DNA of 64,000 bases from Brachypterus glaber (taxonomy: Eukaryota > Arthropoda > Insecta > Coleoptera > Kateretidae): NCBI GenBank assembly GCA_958510825.1, contig OY294046.1:3286001-3350000 (forward strand), read 5' to 3'. Shown piece by piece: positions 53,807-63,730 of this stretch (its first letter is position 1; the number at the start of each line of letters is the position of its first letter). The notes under the pieces were generated by a model, which made no database searches, was not told where the DNA came from, and worked only from the letters and a program-made list of their open reading frames with translations. Made by a program: the position numbers and the translations under genes.

Positions 53807-55819
53807 ATGGGGCAGGGCTATTTTTTTCAAATAGTACTGTTTGTGACAATTTCAATAGTTTACGTACAGAGTAAAGATTGCAAATGCGTGCCTTATCACA
53901 AATGCAAAAAAATTAACGAGGATGGCGCAAATAAGATTTCTTTAAGGTAATTATTAACCCTCTCCTAGTAGAAATTTAACGTCAGAATAGCGTTTTTCTA
54001 ACGTTAGAAAACTGTATAAAAGTACGTTATAAAATATGTGCAAAAGTCCCGCTGTTTAACGTTAGAATCAAACGTTAGTTACAAACGTTAATCTAACGTT
54101 AGATTTTTAAGTTAGAAATACGTTATAAGTACGTTTAACTTCTTACTTTCGGAGGGGGCGTGGTCAACTAGGAAATTTCTACCTGTATCATAAAATGGCA
54201 GCTGGAGACAAATTTATTTATATAAATAAATCTTAATATATTTTAGCAATTGTAATATTTTTAAACATAATTTCGTTACAATTATTTATACGAGTATTTA
54301 TAAAATAGCCATCTTTTTAGCTGGCCTTAGATATTTTTTGTGTAATATGCTGTTATACTTCAATAAATACGTTTACCTCTCAGAAAAACTTTTTTTAACT
54401 TTTAATTAGTTAATATTTATTTATACATTCAGAATCTTAAAATATTTTTTCAATTATAGTACAGCGTTGCCAGACTTACTATAATTTTGACTTTTGGGGG
54501 ATATTGTTTTAAACTTATTATAGAAATAATAAATAGTTATCAAACCTAGGCACATAGCTGTCTGAAATGAGTATTTTCTTCTATAGCTTAATTAAAAAAA
54601 TATTTAAAGTTAGAATAAGGTTAGAAAAAGGTTAGAATTTATTTGGGAAACTAACGTTAGATTTATGTATTTTATAACGTTTTTGTCAAACGTTAGTTTT
54701 TAAGGTTAGATTTATATATTTTATAACGTTTTTGTCAAACGTTAGTTTTTAAGGTTAGATTTATATATTTTAGAACATTTTTGTATAAGACTAAACATAA
54801 AAATGTCACTAATCTAATTTATTTAAGCTTCGCTTAATTCGCTTAATTGCAAGGGTCTTGAAATTTTGTCTTGATCTGCTAAATCTTGATAGCTTTGCCC
54901 AAATTTAATAGATAACATTTTCATGTTAAGGACAAAAAAAATCTGGGAGTTAAAGGGTCAAACTGAGGAAAAAGTTTTGTAAAGCTCGAAAAGGAGGGTA
55001 TCGAATTTTGGGCTAAATCGCCTGCAACGATAAGACTTTACATGCTTATAGATACATAAAAAATAAATACTTAGCCAAAATTTCAGCCCTTTTTACATCC
55101 CGGAACATACTTTAATTAATTATTTTAATTAAGAATTTGACATCTGTCAATGTACGATTTGGCAACATTGCACGAAACTTCAAGTGTCAAATGTCAAAAT
55201 AAAAATAACTTTGCACATTAACTACTACAGTGGGGCCAAAGTGGGTCTGTGTTGTGTTCACTGCTATTGACTATAATATTAAAATATTTTGTTAGTTAGT
55301 TTTACGGATTTAACATGCTATAACTCAATGTGTTAGGCTGGACTTATGTGACTAGTTTCTTAGGTTTCAGTACGATTATGGAGTTATTTTTGAGGTATTT
55401 GTACTATAATAACATTGTAAGCAAACCATTAGCTTCAACGATAACCCAAAGCATCTAGCTCCATGGGACAGTGTTACCCAAGACAAGTATTTTAATGTGG
55501 CTTTCAACATGTTAAATTAGTTTATTTCCATGATATGATTTAAAACTAGATTATGAAAAAGTTACACATAGACTTTTAACTTTTAATATTAATTAAATAT
55601 ATTTATTTAAAAATAAATATATTTATTTAATATTGTACAGTGTTTTTATTATACATTCTAGCTAAACGTATTTATGTTGGTTTTGTAAATAAACAAAAAA
55701 TATTGCTTTTTTTCAGTATGATAGTCACATTTAGCGCAAGAATAATGCGATGTTGTCGGGTTTACGATAACAAATAAATCCTGAGTTTTTATTTTGCTCT
55801 TTATTAACAAATAACACAG

Positions 55820-55874
<55 letters not shown>

Positions 55875-57178
55875 TCATAATTTTGAACTTTTTTTAACAA
55901 AAACATATTTTTTTTATTTAGCCCAAAACTCCTATTTAAAACGATGCCCTTCTTTATTACTTTGGAGCTTTTTTTTCAAAGGCGCGACCCTTTTTTTTTA
56001 GTCATTAAAATTTCTCCCGGGCAAAAAGTTTGTAAATTTCTTAATCTATAATTTTTGTCCCCCCAAAAATATTCCTAGCTTTACCCCTGAGTATCATAAA
56101 TAACTATTATTGCAGGATAGATGCTGACAGTGATTGCGAAAGCTACCTGGACGTATGCTGCAAAAGACAAGACATTATTGGAATAGATGATAAAGGATTT
56201 CCACCAAGACACTCTAATAGAACTAATGGCGGTCCAGGAAACTCTGGAGATGATAATGAAGAGGATGATGTAGATTATGATGATGATAACTATAATGGCA
56301 ACAATGGCGGACCTGGAAACCAGGGACGAAGACGAAATATAACATGTGGCATTCGAAATTTCAATGGAATCGGTTTCCGAATCATGAATAATAATGACAG
56401 CGAGGCTGAATTCGGAGAATTCCCCTGGATGGTAGCCATTTTAAGGCCTATGCGTTTAGTAACTAAAGACATAAAATTATACAAATGTGGAGGAGCCTTA
56501 ATCCATCCCAAAGTTGTTGTAACAGCAGCCCACTGCGTTTTCGGATTGAAAGGAGGATTCGTAGCTAGAGCTGGTGAATGGGACACCCAGACCAACAAAG
56601 AGCATATCCCTTACCAAGACAGAACAGTCAAAAAAATAGTTATTCATAAAGGTTACAAACCTGGTGTTGTTAATAATGATATCGCTTTGATGATTCTTTC
56701 GAGACCTTTTAGAATGCGGGATAATGTTGGATTAATTTGTTTACCACACCAATATGACGCTTTTGATCGTACTAAATGTGTTTCTAGTGGTTGGGGAAAA
56801 GACGTCTTCGGTGTAAAAGGAAGGAACCAAGTTATTCTAAAGAAAGTAGAACTTCCGCTAGTCCCAAGAGCAGAATGTCAAGACAGGTTAAGAGCAAAAT
56901 TGGGAAAAGCCTTCAACTTGCACAAAAGTTGGATTTGTGCTGGTGGTGAAAAGAATGTTGATACCTGCACAGGTGATGGGGGAAGTCCTTTGGCCTGTCC
57001 AATAAGAGGCTCAAATGGAAGATACTACCAGGCAGGTATTGTAGCCTGGGGGGTGGAATGTGGAAGGGCAATTCCAGGAGGTTATGTAAACGTTGCCTTA
57101 TTCAAAAAATGGATAGATTACCATATGAGATTTCACAAGTTAAAAACTTCATTCTATGAATTTAATCGCAATGGATAA
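53807..57178 (+). CDS. SPH5: clip-domain serine protease homolog, 400 aa
   Basis: Two exons: 53807-53946 and 56116-57178; the intron is 2169 bases. Exon 1 differs from SPH4 exon 1 by one silent base (GGG to GGC). The clip domain is as in SPH4 (CKCVPYHKC ... CESYLDVCC). The linker is shorter: the acidic run is kept, but most GPGN units are missing. The protease-like domain has His186 (TAAHC), Asp235 (NNDIALM) and Gly335 in CTGDGGSP, so it is non-catalytic. The segment from CTGDGG through GGYVNVA is almost base-identical to SPH4, but the C-terminus differs (MRFHK instead of MKCHK) and ends with NRNG beyond the usual stop. Loss of that C-terminal Cys removes one possible disulfide partner. It is otherwise the same predicted role as SPH4. 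Confidence 0.96.
53962..54820 (+). mobile_element. repeat family d, copy 4
   Basis: It begins CTCCTAGTAGAAATTTAACG only 15 bases after the SPH5 donor. It runs through GGAGGGGGCGTGGTCAACTA and two TTTTGTCAAACGTTAGTTTT units, with the right end truncated (after ATGTCACTAATCTAATTT). It accounts for much of the extra length of this intron compared with SPH4. Confidence 0.75.
54821..55824. other. SPH5 intron, no recognised feature
   Basis: Unique-looking AT-rich sequence. Short words such as TTGACATCTGTCAATGTACG occur, but no element boundaries or coding were seen. Confidence 0.4.
55825..55870. repeat. (AT)n microsatellite
   Basis: An unbroken run of 23 AT dinucleotides in the SPH5 intron. Confidence 0.95.
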
Positions 57179-57243
57179 AGGAATTAACCTTCGTTTATAT
57201 CAATATTAATTGAAAAGCCCAATCATTAACACTTAACTAACTA

Positions 57244-57770
57244 AAGGTCGATTCAGGCATAATTAACACTAACTACACTAAACTGAATTAAGAAATTAAG
57301 AAATTAACAAAATTAAGAAACATAACCTTAAATTCTATAATGCATTTTCCATGGTATGTAACAATTAAGATAAAAGAAAAGTGCAACATTTTATAAACAA
57401 TCGTTATCCAAGTATCAAAATAAAAATGAAGATGGCGACCCATCTGTATTTTAAAAATTCCTACATTTTCAGGCTTAAGGAATAACACAGTAGTTAAAAA
57501 TAAAAGGTACATTTGGAGATAAGTAGGTTTTAAAACACGATTTTTAGACCCAACAACTGCAAATATAGTAATAATCGTCCTACGCAATAGATAATTGTTT
57601 TTTTTACTTATTCAGTCGTATTTACACATGCCTATTATCTATTTAGCAGTTACCTTATTGTTACATACCACGGAAAATTTATTATAAAATTTGAGGTTAT
57701 GTTTCTTAATTTTGTTATTTTATTAATTCAGTATAGTGTAGTTAGTGATAATTATGCCTGAATCGACCTT
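57244..57770. mobile_element. foldback element downstream of SPH5
   Basis: AAGGTCGATTCAGGCATAAT at the left is inverted at the right (ATTATGCCTGAATCGACCTT), and the match continues inward through ACTAACTACACTAAACTGAA and AAACATAACCTTAAATT. It is inserted in the SPH5 3' flank: the sequence shared with the SPH4 flank resumes just after it. Confidence 0.75.
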
Positions 57771-58285
57771 AAGAATTTTACAAAAAAATGTCAGAATTAT
57801 TTGACATTTTAATTCGAATCGAGTTTAGTGTTAATGGTTGGGTAAATTAACCTTAAGATTATTTCTTTTTATGTATTTGTTAATTATGAATGTGTACTTA
57901 CATATAATATAATATAGAATATAATAAATATAAATATTCAAGAATAATTTAGTTTTTGTTTCGAATTTTCAAAAAAATTCAAAAATCGTCATAGACAAAA
58001 AATTCTTGGATAAAAATTTGTTTAATGAACAACAACTTTTCTCCCAAAAATAAAAAAGTTATGGGGGTTAAACTTTTAAAAAGATCGAAAAAAGCTTTAG
58101 TTTTTTTTTAATTTTTTCTTTCAATAATTATTTCATTTTTTCAAAAAATATATTTTCTTTAAAAAATATGTTTTTTAATTATTTTTTTTTTTTTGAAAAT
58201 TATTTTTTTTTTTAATTATTTTTTGTTTGAAAATTATTTTTTTAATTATTTTGGAAATGCAATATACCATTTACTGTAAATATTG
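57771..58285. other. duplicated SPH 3' flank and AT-rich block
   Basis: GTCAGAATTATTTGACATTT, TTAATGGTTGGGTAAATTAA and GTGTACTTACATATAATATA match the SPH4 3' flank. The GTCATAGACAAAAAATTCTT module follows. AATAAA at about 57924 could serve SPH5. Confidence 0.45.
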
Positions 58286-59008
58286 TACAGTGCGGTCCAA
58301 AAGTCACCCCCCCCCCTTTTAACTTTTGAACGAGTTGAGATATCGACTTCAAATTTAGAACTCTTAAATAAAACAACTTAAACTATCTTTTAGCATATAT
58401 TTGATATTTTCAGCTCTTAAAATGTGGGCAGGGGGGCATGGGGGGACATTTTTTTAAATGGAAAGGGGGGTCGTATGATACATCATTTTAAAGCTTATAA
58501 AATTCTCTATTTAAACTAAAATTTTTGAATTTTTTTAAAATGTTTTTTTAAGGTTTTGATTTTTCAATTTTTTGTGCTAAAACATTCGATTTTTTAAGTT
58601 TTTTTTTTATAAATTTTTATTTATGTCAACTAAAATTAGTTTAAAAGTATAATTAACATTTTTTTATGATGAAATTAGGCATTTTTAAAAAAATATTTTG
58701 TTTTTTTTTAGAGGAATTTTCACATTAATACCCATTTTCAATCCCATTTTAAACCCAATTTTTTTTAATTTAAAATATGGAGAAATGGAGAATTTTATAA
58801 GCTTTAAAATGATGTATTACACGACCCCCATGTGCATTTAAAAAAATGTGCCGCCATGACCCCTGCCCACATTTTAAGAGCTGAAAGTATTAAATATAAG
58901 CTAAAAAATAGTTTAAGTTGTCTTATTTAAAAGTTCCAAATTTGAAGTCGATATCTCAACTGGTTCAAAAGTTAAGAGGGGGGGGGTGACTTTTGGTCTG
59001 CTCTGCAT
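58286..59008. mobile_element. repeat family a, copy 6
   Basis: A full foldback copy from TACAGTGCGGTCCAAAAGTC to GACTTTTGGTCTGCTCTGCA. Confidence 0.8.
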
Positions 59009-59189
59009 AATGGAATACTTAGCATTACATATATTCACGGCTTGTTATTATACTACATACAGCGCGCAGGCGCGTAGATATAGGGGGGTAGAAACTATTT
59101 ATTTTTTTCTCGTATAGGCGAGGGTCCTCTTGCTCATCAAATACAGATATTTATACATTGTTCTCATTTCACTGTTTTTATTTGCATCG

Positions 59190-60060
59190 GCACGTAGTGC
59201 TACTAAGAGTGCCGATGTATTGAAATCTTCGCCGAAAAGTCAAAATCTTTGACCACGTTTTTTTCACATTTCTCGACGTTTTAGACCATTCCGAGTCGAA
59301 ATCAGTCGAAATTCTACATGAGATATCGACTTGCGGTTTTTTGCATATTGTTTCTTATCGTATTCCGAAGAGCTGATTAGATTTTGGGGGTAAACGATTG
59401 GAGGTAAGGGGGTAAAAATAGGGTAAACTTCTATTTTTAGCGTTTTTTGTTTATAATTAAGGCAATTATTATTGTATTTGGTTAATTTAGCACTTATATA
59501 AAAGATAATTTTAAATTGGTCACAAAATGTTATAAACAACGTTTTCCTAAAACGCATTGTTTTCGAGATATTGGCGTTTAAAGCAGTAAAAGGTTTTTTT
59601 AGCATATCTCACATATTTATAACCCGATTTCAAAAAATTATATTTTAAATAAAAGCTCTTTTTAAGCCCTATAAAAAATGTTATATACAGTTTTTTGCTA
59701 GAATATAATGTTTTAAAGATACAGAATTTAAAATCAAACAAAACACCTAGTTTGAAATTTGCAAACTAGATGGCTCTAGTGTACAAATTTTAAGCTTCAT
59801 TTGTTTTTAAAATCAATCAAAAATTGTAATTAATAAGTTCAACTTGCATCCAAGTAAAAACATATTTTTATTATTAATTTTAATTATATATTAAGTGTAC
59901 AAGAAAAGCTAAAGTTTAATATAAATATTATACAAGTTTGTGCAGTGAGGAGTGGTAGTAAAATTGTAATTATGTTATGCTACCCTGTTCTAATAGCATG
60001 TTATTAGTTTTCCCAATAGTGCCGATGTTTTGACAGGGTGCTTGCAACGTTTATTCTAGT
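59190..60060 (+). mobile_element. repeat family i, copy 3
   Basis: The longest uninterrupted copy: CACGTAGTGCTACTAAGAGT, GCCGATGTATTGAAATCTTC, CACATTTCTCGACGTTTTAG, TTGTTTTCGAGATATTGGCG, and at the far end TAGTGCCGATGTTTTGACAG and GTGCTTGCAACGTTT. GTGCCGATGT occurs near both ends. It supplies the empty site for the family j insertion at 38888. Confidence 0.72.
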
Positions 60061-60338
60061 TTATTCCATGAAATCAAAGTATCGCGTCATTTGAATTTAC
60101 AACATTCATGATTTAATCGATTCTACGTAGCGAATTTGAATACATTAATAATAACATATTAATTTAAACAAAATATTGTTATTTGCATTTTATAGAAATA
60201 ACAGAAAATTAACACAAATTCAAGACCATGAAAATTCTTAATCAAAGTTCTTGCGGGGTAGAAGGGTCTAATGTATTTTTTCTACTACCTAATTAAGTAC
60301 TAGCTTACATATTATCTACCGTTGTCAAGGCTTGATTG

Positions 60339-60775
60339 TGGGTAAAGTAAGATATTGCCCATGAGAAAATTAAGGCGTCAGCCAAGCAGGTTAATTTTCG
60401 AGAGGGCAATATCGGTTTACCCATGAGTGCCAGACAAGGTTTTATCCAATAAATAGCTTAGGAATTCATATTTTTACAAGAAAATAATTTGACAAGTGAC
60501 AGTTGAGTGGGTAAAGTAAATAATTATCCACTCAATAAAGTAAAAGCCACACGGGGGTTATTATTGAGTTTATCTATTTAAAATAAAGCTGGTAATTCAG
60601 GCCTATTCACATGTACCATTGAAATCTATTCAATATTGACAAAAATTACAATCCCATGCAGTTTTAATACATGACCTTGCAATTTTCGTCAATATTGCCA
60701 CAAATCTCAATATCAATGGTACGTGTGAATAGGCCTGATTGTCTTATTATCTATATGTATTCGATAAATATATTT
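60339..60775 (+). mobile_element. repeat family e, copy 4, with nested MITE
   Basis: GGGTAAAGTAAGATATTGCC through GAGTTTATCTATTTAAAATA and then, after the nested insertion, TTGTCTTATTATCTATATGT. It also lacks a short piece present in the other copies near 60475. Confidence 0.75.
60598..60737. mobile_element. 140-bp MITE with ATT duplication, nested in family e
   Basis: CAGGCCTATTCACATGTACC to GGTACGTGTGAATAGGCCTG. Other family e copies read CTGGTAATTGTCTTATTATC; here the text is GGTAATT, then the element, then ATTGTC, giving a 3-bp duplication ATT. It is single copy in the window. Confidence 0.88.
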
Positions 60776-60801
60776 ATATCTATCTATCTATCTATCTATA
60801 T
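60776..60801. repeat. (TCTA)n microsatellite
   Basis: About five TCTA units followed by TATATAT. Confidence 0.85.
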
Positions 60802-60844
60802 ATATTTTAAAAACAAAAGAAAACGATCCAAAACTACAGGAAAA

Positions 60845-61268
60845 GTGAAGTCAATGGAGGTCTCTACAACTAGAATTATGAAACAAAAGACGTCTACCCT
60901 ATCTCTATCTCATTTGTGCTACACTTTCCAGCCAACCAAATAAATACTGTATTTGTTTTTTATACAACAAATACAGTATTTATTTGGTTGGCCGGAAAGT
61001 GTAGCAGTGAGCGGTACGAACGAACACAGCTAATGTGAATCTGTAGAATAAGATAATTCTACTAAAATTTAGATGGCGCCAGTAATTTCTTTAATAAAAA
61101 TATTATAGTAACACTTTTCGCCCGGCCAAGTAAATATTGTATTTGTTCAACAAAGAACAAATACAGAATTTGTTTGGTTGGGTGGAAGTGGGAGTGTATG
61201 TATGTCTTCTATCCTTTTTGGGTAGAACTTTTGTCCCTGTCTAATCTAACGGGAGAAATCGCCATTTG
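60845..61268 (-). mobile_element. repeat family k, copy 2
   Basis: The reverse complement of 22404-22789: GAAACAAAAGACGTCTACCC, CACTTTCCAGCCAACCAAAT and GTCCCTGTCTAATCTAACGG. Confidence 0.75.
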
Positions 61269-61509
61269 ATATCTTATTTTATAAACTTCCTCTATTTTCC
61301 ACCCGTCTAGAAAAGTTAACAATTTCCCCTTTTTTTATTTTTCGGATTTTCTTGTAAAAATATATTCATAGGCCAGAAGTATTATTTTATTAGCAGAACT
61401 ATTTTAAATAGACACCCTGTATATTTTAAAAAGGTTAAAAAAAGTTACTTACCTCACGAACACGTCCGGACGTGGGGAGTAATAGTGGTTTTAATATACT
61501 GAAACTGAG

Positions 61510-61855
61510 AATGTCTCTAGTAGTAAGGGAACGTTCAAGTGTTACGTAACGCAAATTATACCAAAATTCATACACTTCATACCCCGTTTCCCGCGTTATT
61601 AAAGGCTGTAGAGATTTAGTATTTTGGCTACCCCCCAAATAGGGGTTTTTTTAGGGGGGTAGCCAAAATATAAAATCTCTACAGTCTTTAATAAAGCGGA
61701 AACCGGGGTATGAAGTGTATGAATTTTGGTACAATTTGCGTTACGTAATACTTGAACGTTCCCTAAGAGACGAAACGTCGGAAAGTAAAAATCCATCAAC
61801 ACGGACTGAACCCGAAAGTAAAAATTCTTTACATCTTAGTGGCCGTGAAAGCTTT
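61510..61855. mobile_element. repeat family p, one-arm copy with nested family g
   Basis: ATGTCTCTAGTAGTAA, then the family g insert, then TAAGAGACGAAACGTCGGAA, ACACGGACTGAACCCGAAAG and TTAGTGGCCGTGAAAGC. This matches the right arm of the hairpin at 23541. Confidence 0.72.
61527..61763. mobile_element. repeat family g, copy 3 (237-bp form)
   Basis: GGGAACGTTCAAGTGTTACG to TAATACTTGAACGTTCCC, flanked by TAA (61524-61526 and 61764-61766). The unoccupied target GTAGTAAGAGACGAAAC is seen at about 23674. Confidence 0.88.
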
Positions 61856-61958
61856 TAAAAAATCTAAAAAAGTTGGTTTAATACCAGTGCGTCATCAGTG
61901 CATCGGAGCTCAGGTAAACCTGTCTGGTTACCAGTTTATGAGGGTTGTTCTGTGCTTA

Positions 61959-62112
61959 GGGAACGTTCAAGTATTTCCTAACGCAAATTTTGATCATTTT
62001 GACCCCACCCCCCCTGTAACGCTTTTTTCCTATACCATTAACATGGGCATATCACTCCAAAATGACCCCCACCACCCCCCCTAGGACCGTTACGTAATAC
62101 TTGAACGTTCCC
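61959..62112. mobile_element. repeat family g, copy 4 (154-bp form)
   Basis: GGGAACGTTCAAGTATTTCC to CGTAATACTTGAACGTTCCC, flanked by TTA on both sides. The C-run interior (CCCACCCCCCCTGTAACGCT) matches copy 1. Confidence 0.85.
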
Positions 62113-62465
62113 TTATAAGCTTTTGCAAAAATAATAATAATAAATTAAATAATTTATTCACTTTTGTAGTAATATTTATAATTATTTATTTTAGCGTTGT
62201 ATTGTTAAAAACAAAATTGTAATAAATCAGTAATTTTGTATTTATCTGTAATATCTAAAACGTGTTTCAGGGGTCAAATCCTGCGGACCGGTACAGATAA
62301 AATTGGGTATTTACAGAAACTTAAGGGGATACAATGCACTTGTCAGTGACGGATCCATTCGGAGGGGACGATTTGCCCCAATAAAGAGCAGTTGAGGGTC
62401 CTTTGAGAATATGCAGACCTTTATTTTCGAATAAAAAAAAACTCTACAAAGTTTTTCTTGTCCAT
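62113..62465. other. no recognised feature
   Basis: An AATAATAATAAATTAAATAA stretch, then CAGGGGTCAAATCCTGCGGA and a unique stretch with no credible frame. Confidence 0.4.
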
Positions 62466-63165
62466 TAGATAGATAGATAGATAGATAGATTTATTGGTGC
62501 TTATAGTAAAAAAACTTTACACAGGTCAGAACAAAACAGCTTATAGAATAAAAAATAAATAAATAAATTAAATAATTTAGAAAAACATTACATTACACTT
62601 ACTAACATTTCCGGTGAAGTGCCCATGTACTCCTCCACGGAGTAAAAGCAAAATCTCTTTAACATTGAACCTACCACACGTTTAAAAGGCTTGTAGTGTA
62701 GATTTTTTACATTGTCGGGTAATTTATTATAAATTTTTATGTCGGGACTATTTTTAATAGACGTGACATACTTAAAATTGTAGTTTTTCAAAAGATGAGG
62801 ATTAACCGCCGAGCTAGTCGGATAGGTATGTGAATTTGAAAATTTTTCATATCTGCTAGAATTTTTATGAATTTCTAAAAGAGTTTGTAATATAAAGATT
62901 GATGGTAAAGGCAGAATACCAAACCTAATAAACAATGGTTGGCAATGTTCATTGTAATCTACACCCGCAATGGCCCTGACACATCTTTTTTGTAAGATAA
63001 ATATTTTCCCTGAATCCATGCTATTTCCCCACAAAATTGTGCCATAGCTTAAAAGTGAATGGAAATTTGCATGGTAGGTCGTTAACAAAATATTCATATT
63101 ATTATGGAAAATACACTGCCCAGTAAAAGAGCTTTTCCACCTCCGAGCGTAAAATGGATTTTTTA
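62466..63165 (-). mobile_element. 5'-truncated non-LTR retrotransposon, reverse transcriptase C-terminus
   Basis: A minus-strand frame from about 63150 down to 62588 carries YGTILWGNS, IFILQKRCVRAIAGV, ILPLPSIFILQTL and IKIYNKLPDNVK, which are typical of the region after the RT domain in Jockey/CR1-type elements. The 3' end (left) finishes in (GATA)n at 62467-62491. The upstream RT catalytic part is absent. It was inserted next to, or into, the tandem array on its right. The frame upstream of about 63150 belongs to the array. Confidence 0.8.
62467..62491. repeat. (GATA)n tail
   Basis: Six GATA units, serving as the 3' tail of the minus-strand retrotransposon. Confidence 0.85.
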
Positions 63166-63169
63166 TTAT

Positions 63170-63730
63170 CAGAGTCACTTTTAGCAACCTTAAAAATATA
63201 ACGGAAACTACCCCCCGCCTCTTAGGGGGTGGAGTAAGATTTTGTTTATTATCAGATTCACTTTTAGCAACCCCAATACACAAATTTTCACGAAAATTAC
63301 CCCCCGCCCCTCAGGGGTTTGAGTTATAATTTTTTTTATTATCAGATTCTCTTCCAGCAAACTTAAAAACCCCAATATACCAATTTTCACAAAAACTACC
63401 CCCGCCCCTTTGGGGGTCAAGTTAGATGTTTTATATACTCAGATTCACTTTCAGCAAGCTCAAAAACCCCAATACACTAATTTTTAAGAAAACTACCCCC
63501 ACCCCTCAGGGGGTGGATTTAGAATATTTTATTATCAGATTCACTTTCAGCAACCTCAAAGCCCCCAATATACCAGTTTTCACGAAAACTACCCCCCACC
63601 CCTCAGGGGATAAAATTAGAAAAAAAATACTATCAGATTCATATTCGTCGACCCCAAAAACCCCTATAAACCAATTTTGACGAGAATATTGAAAATATTT
63701 AAAAATATTTACCCCCTCGCCCCTGCGGAA
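63170..63730 (-). repeat. tandem array, units of 83-98 bp
   Basis: CAGATTCACTTTCAGCAA-type anchors begin at 63170, 63253, 63343, 63440, 63536 and 63634 (spacings 83, 90, 97, 96, 98). Each unit also has CCAATATACCAATTTTCAC and ACTACCCCCCGCCCCTCAGG. The same unit, reversed, occurs at 4490-4900. The short frames across it come from the unit length and are not genes. Confidence 0.85.

Noticed and set aside
63208..63680. Short frames on both strands in the right-hand tandem array
   Set aside because: They arise from the 83-98-bp repeat unit and have no domain; the proline- and threonine-rich text is repeat translation.
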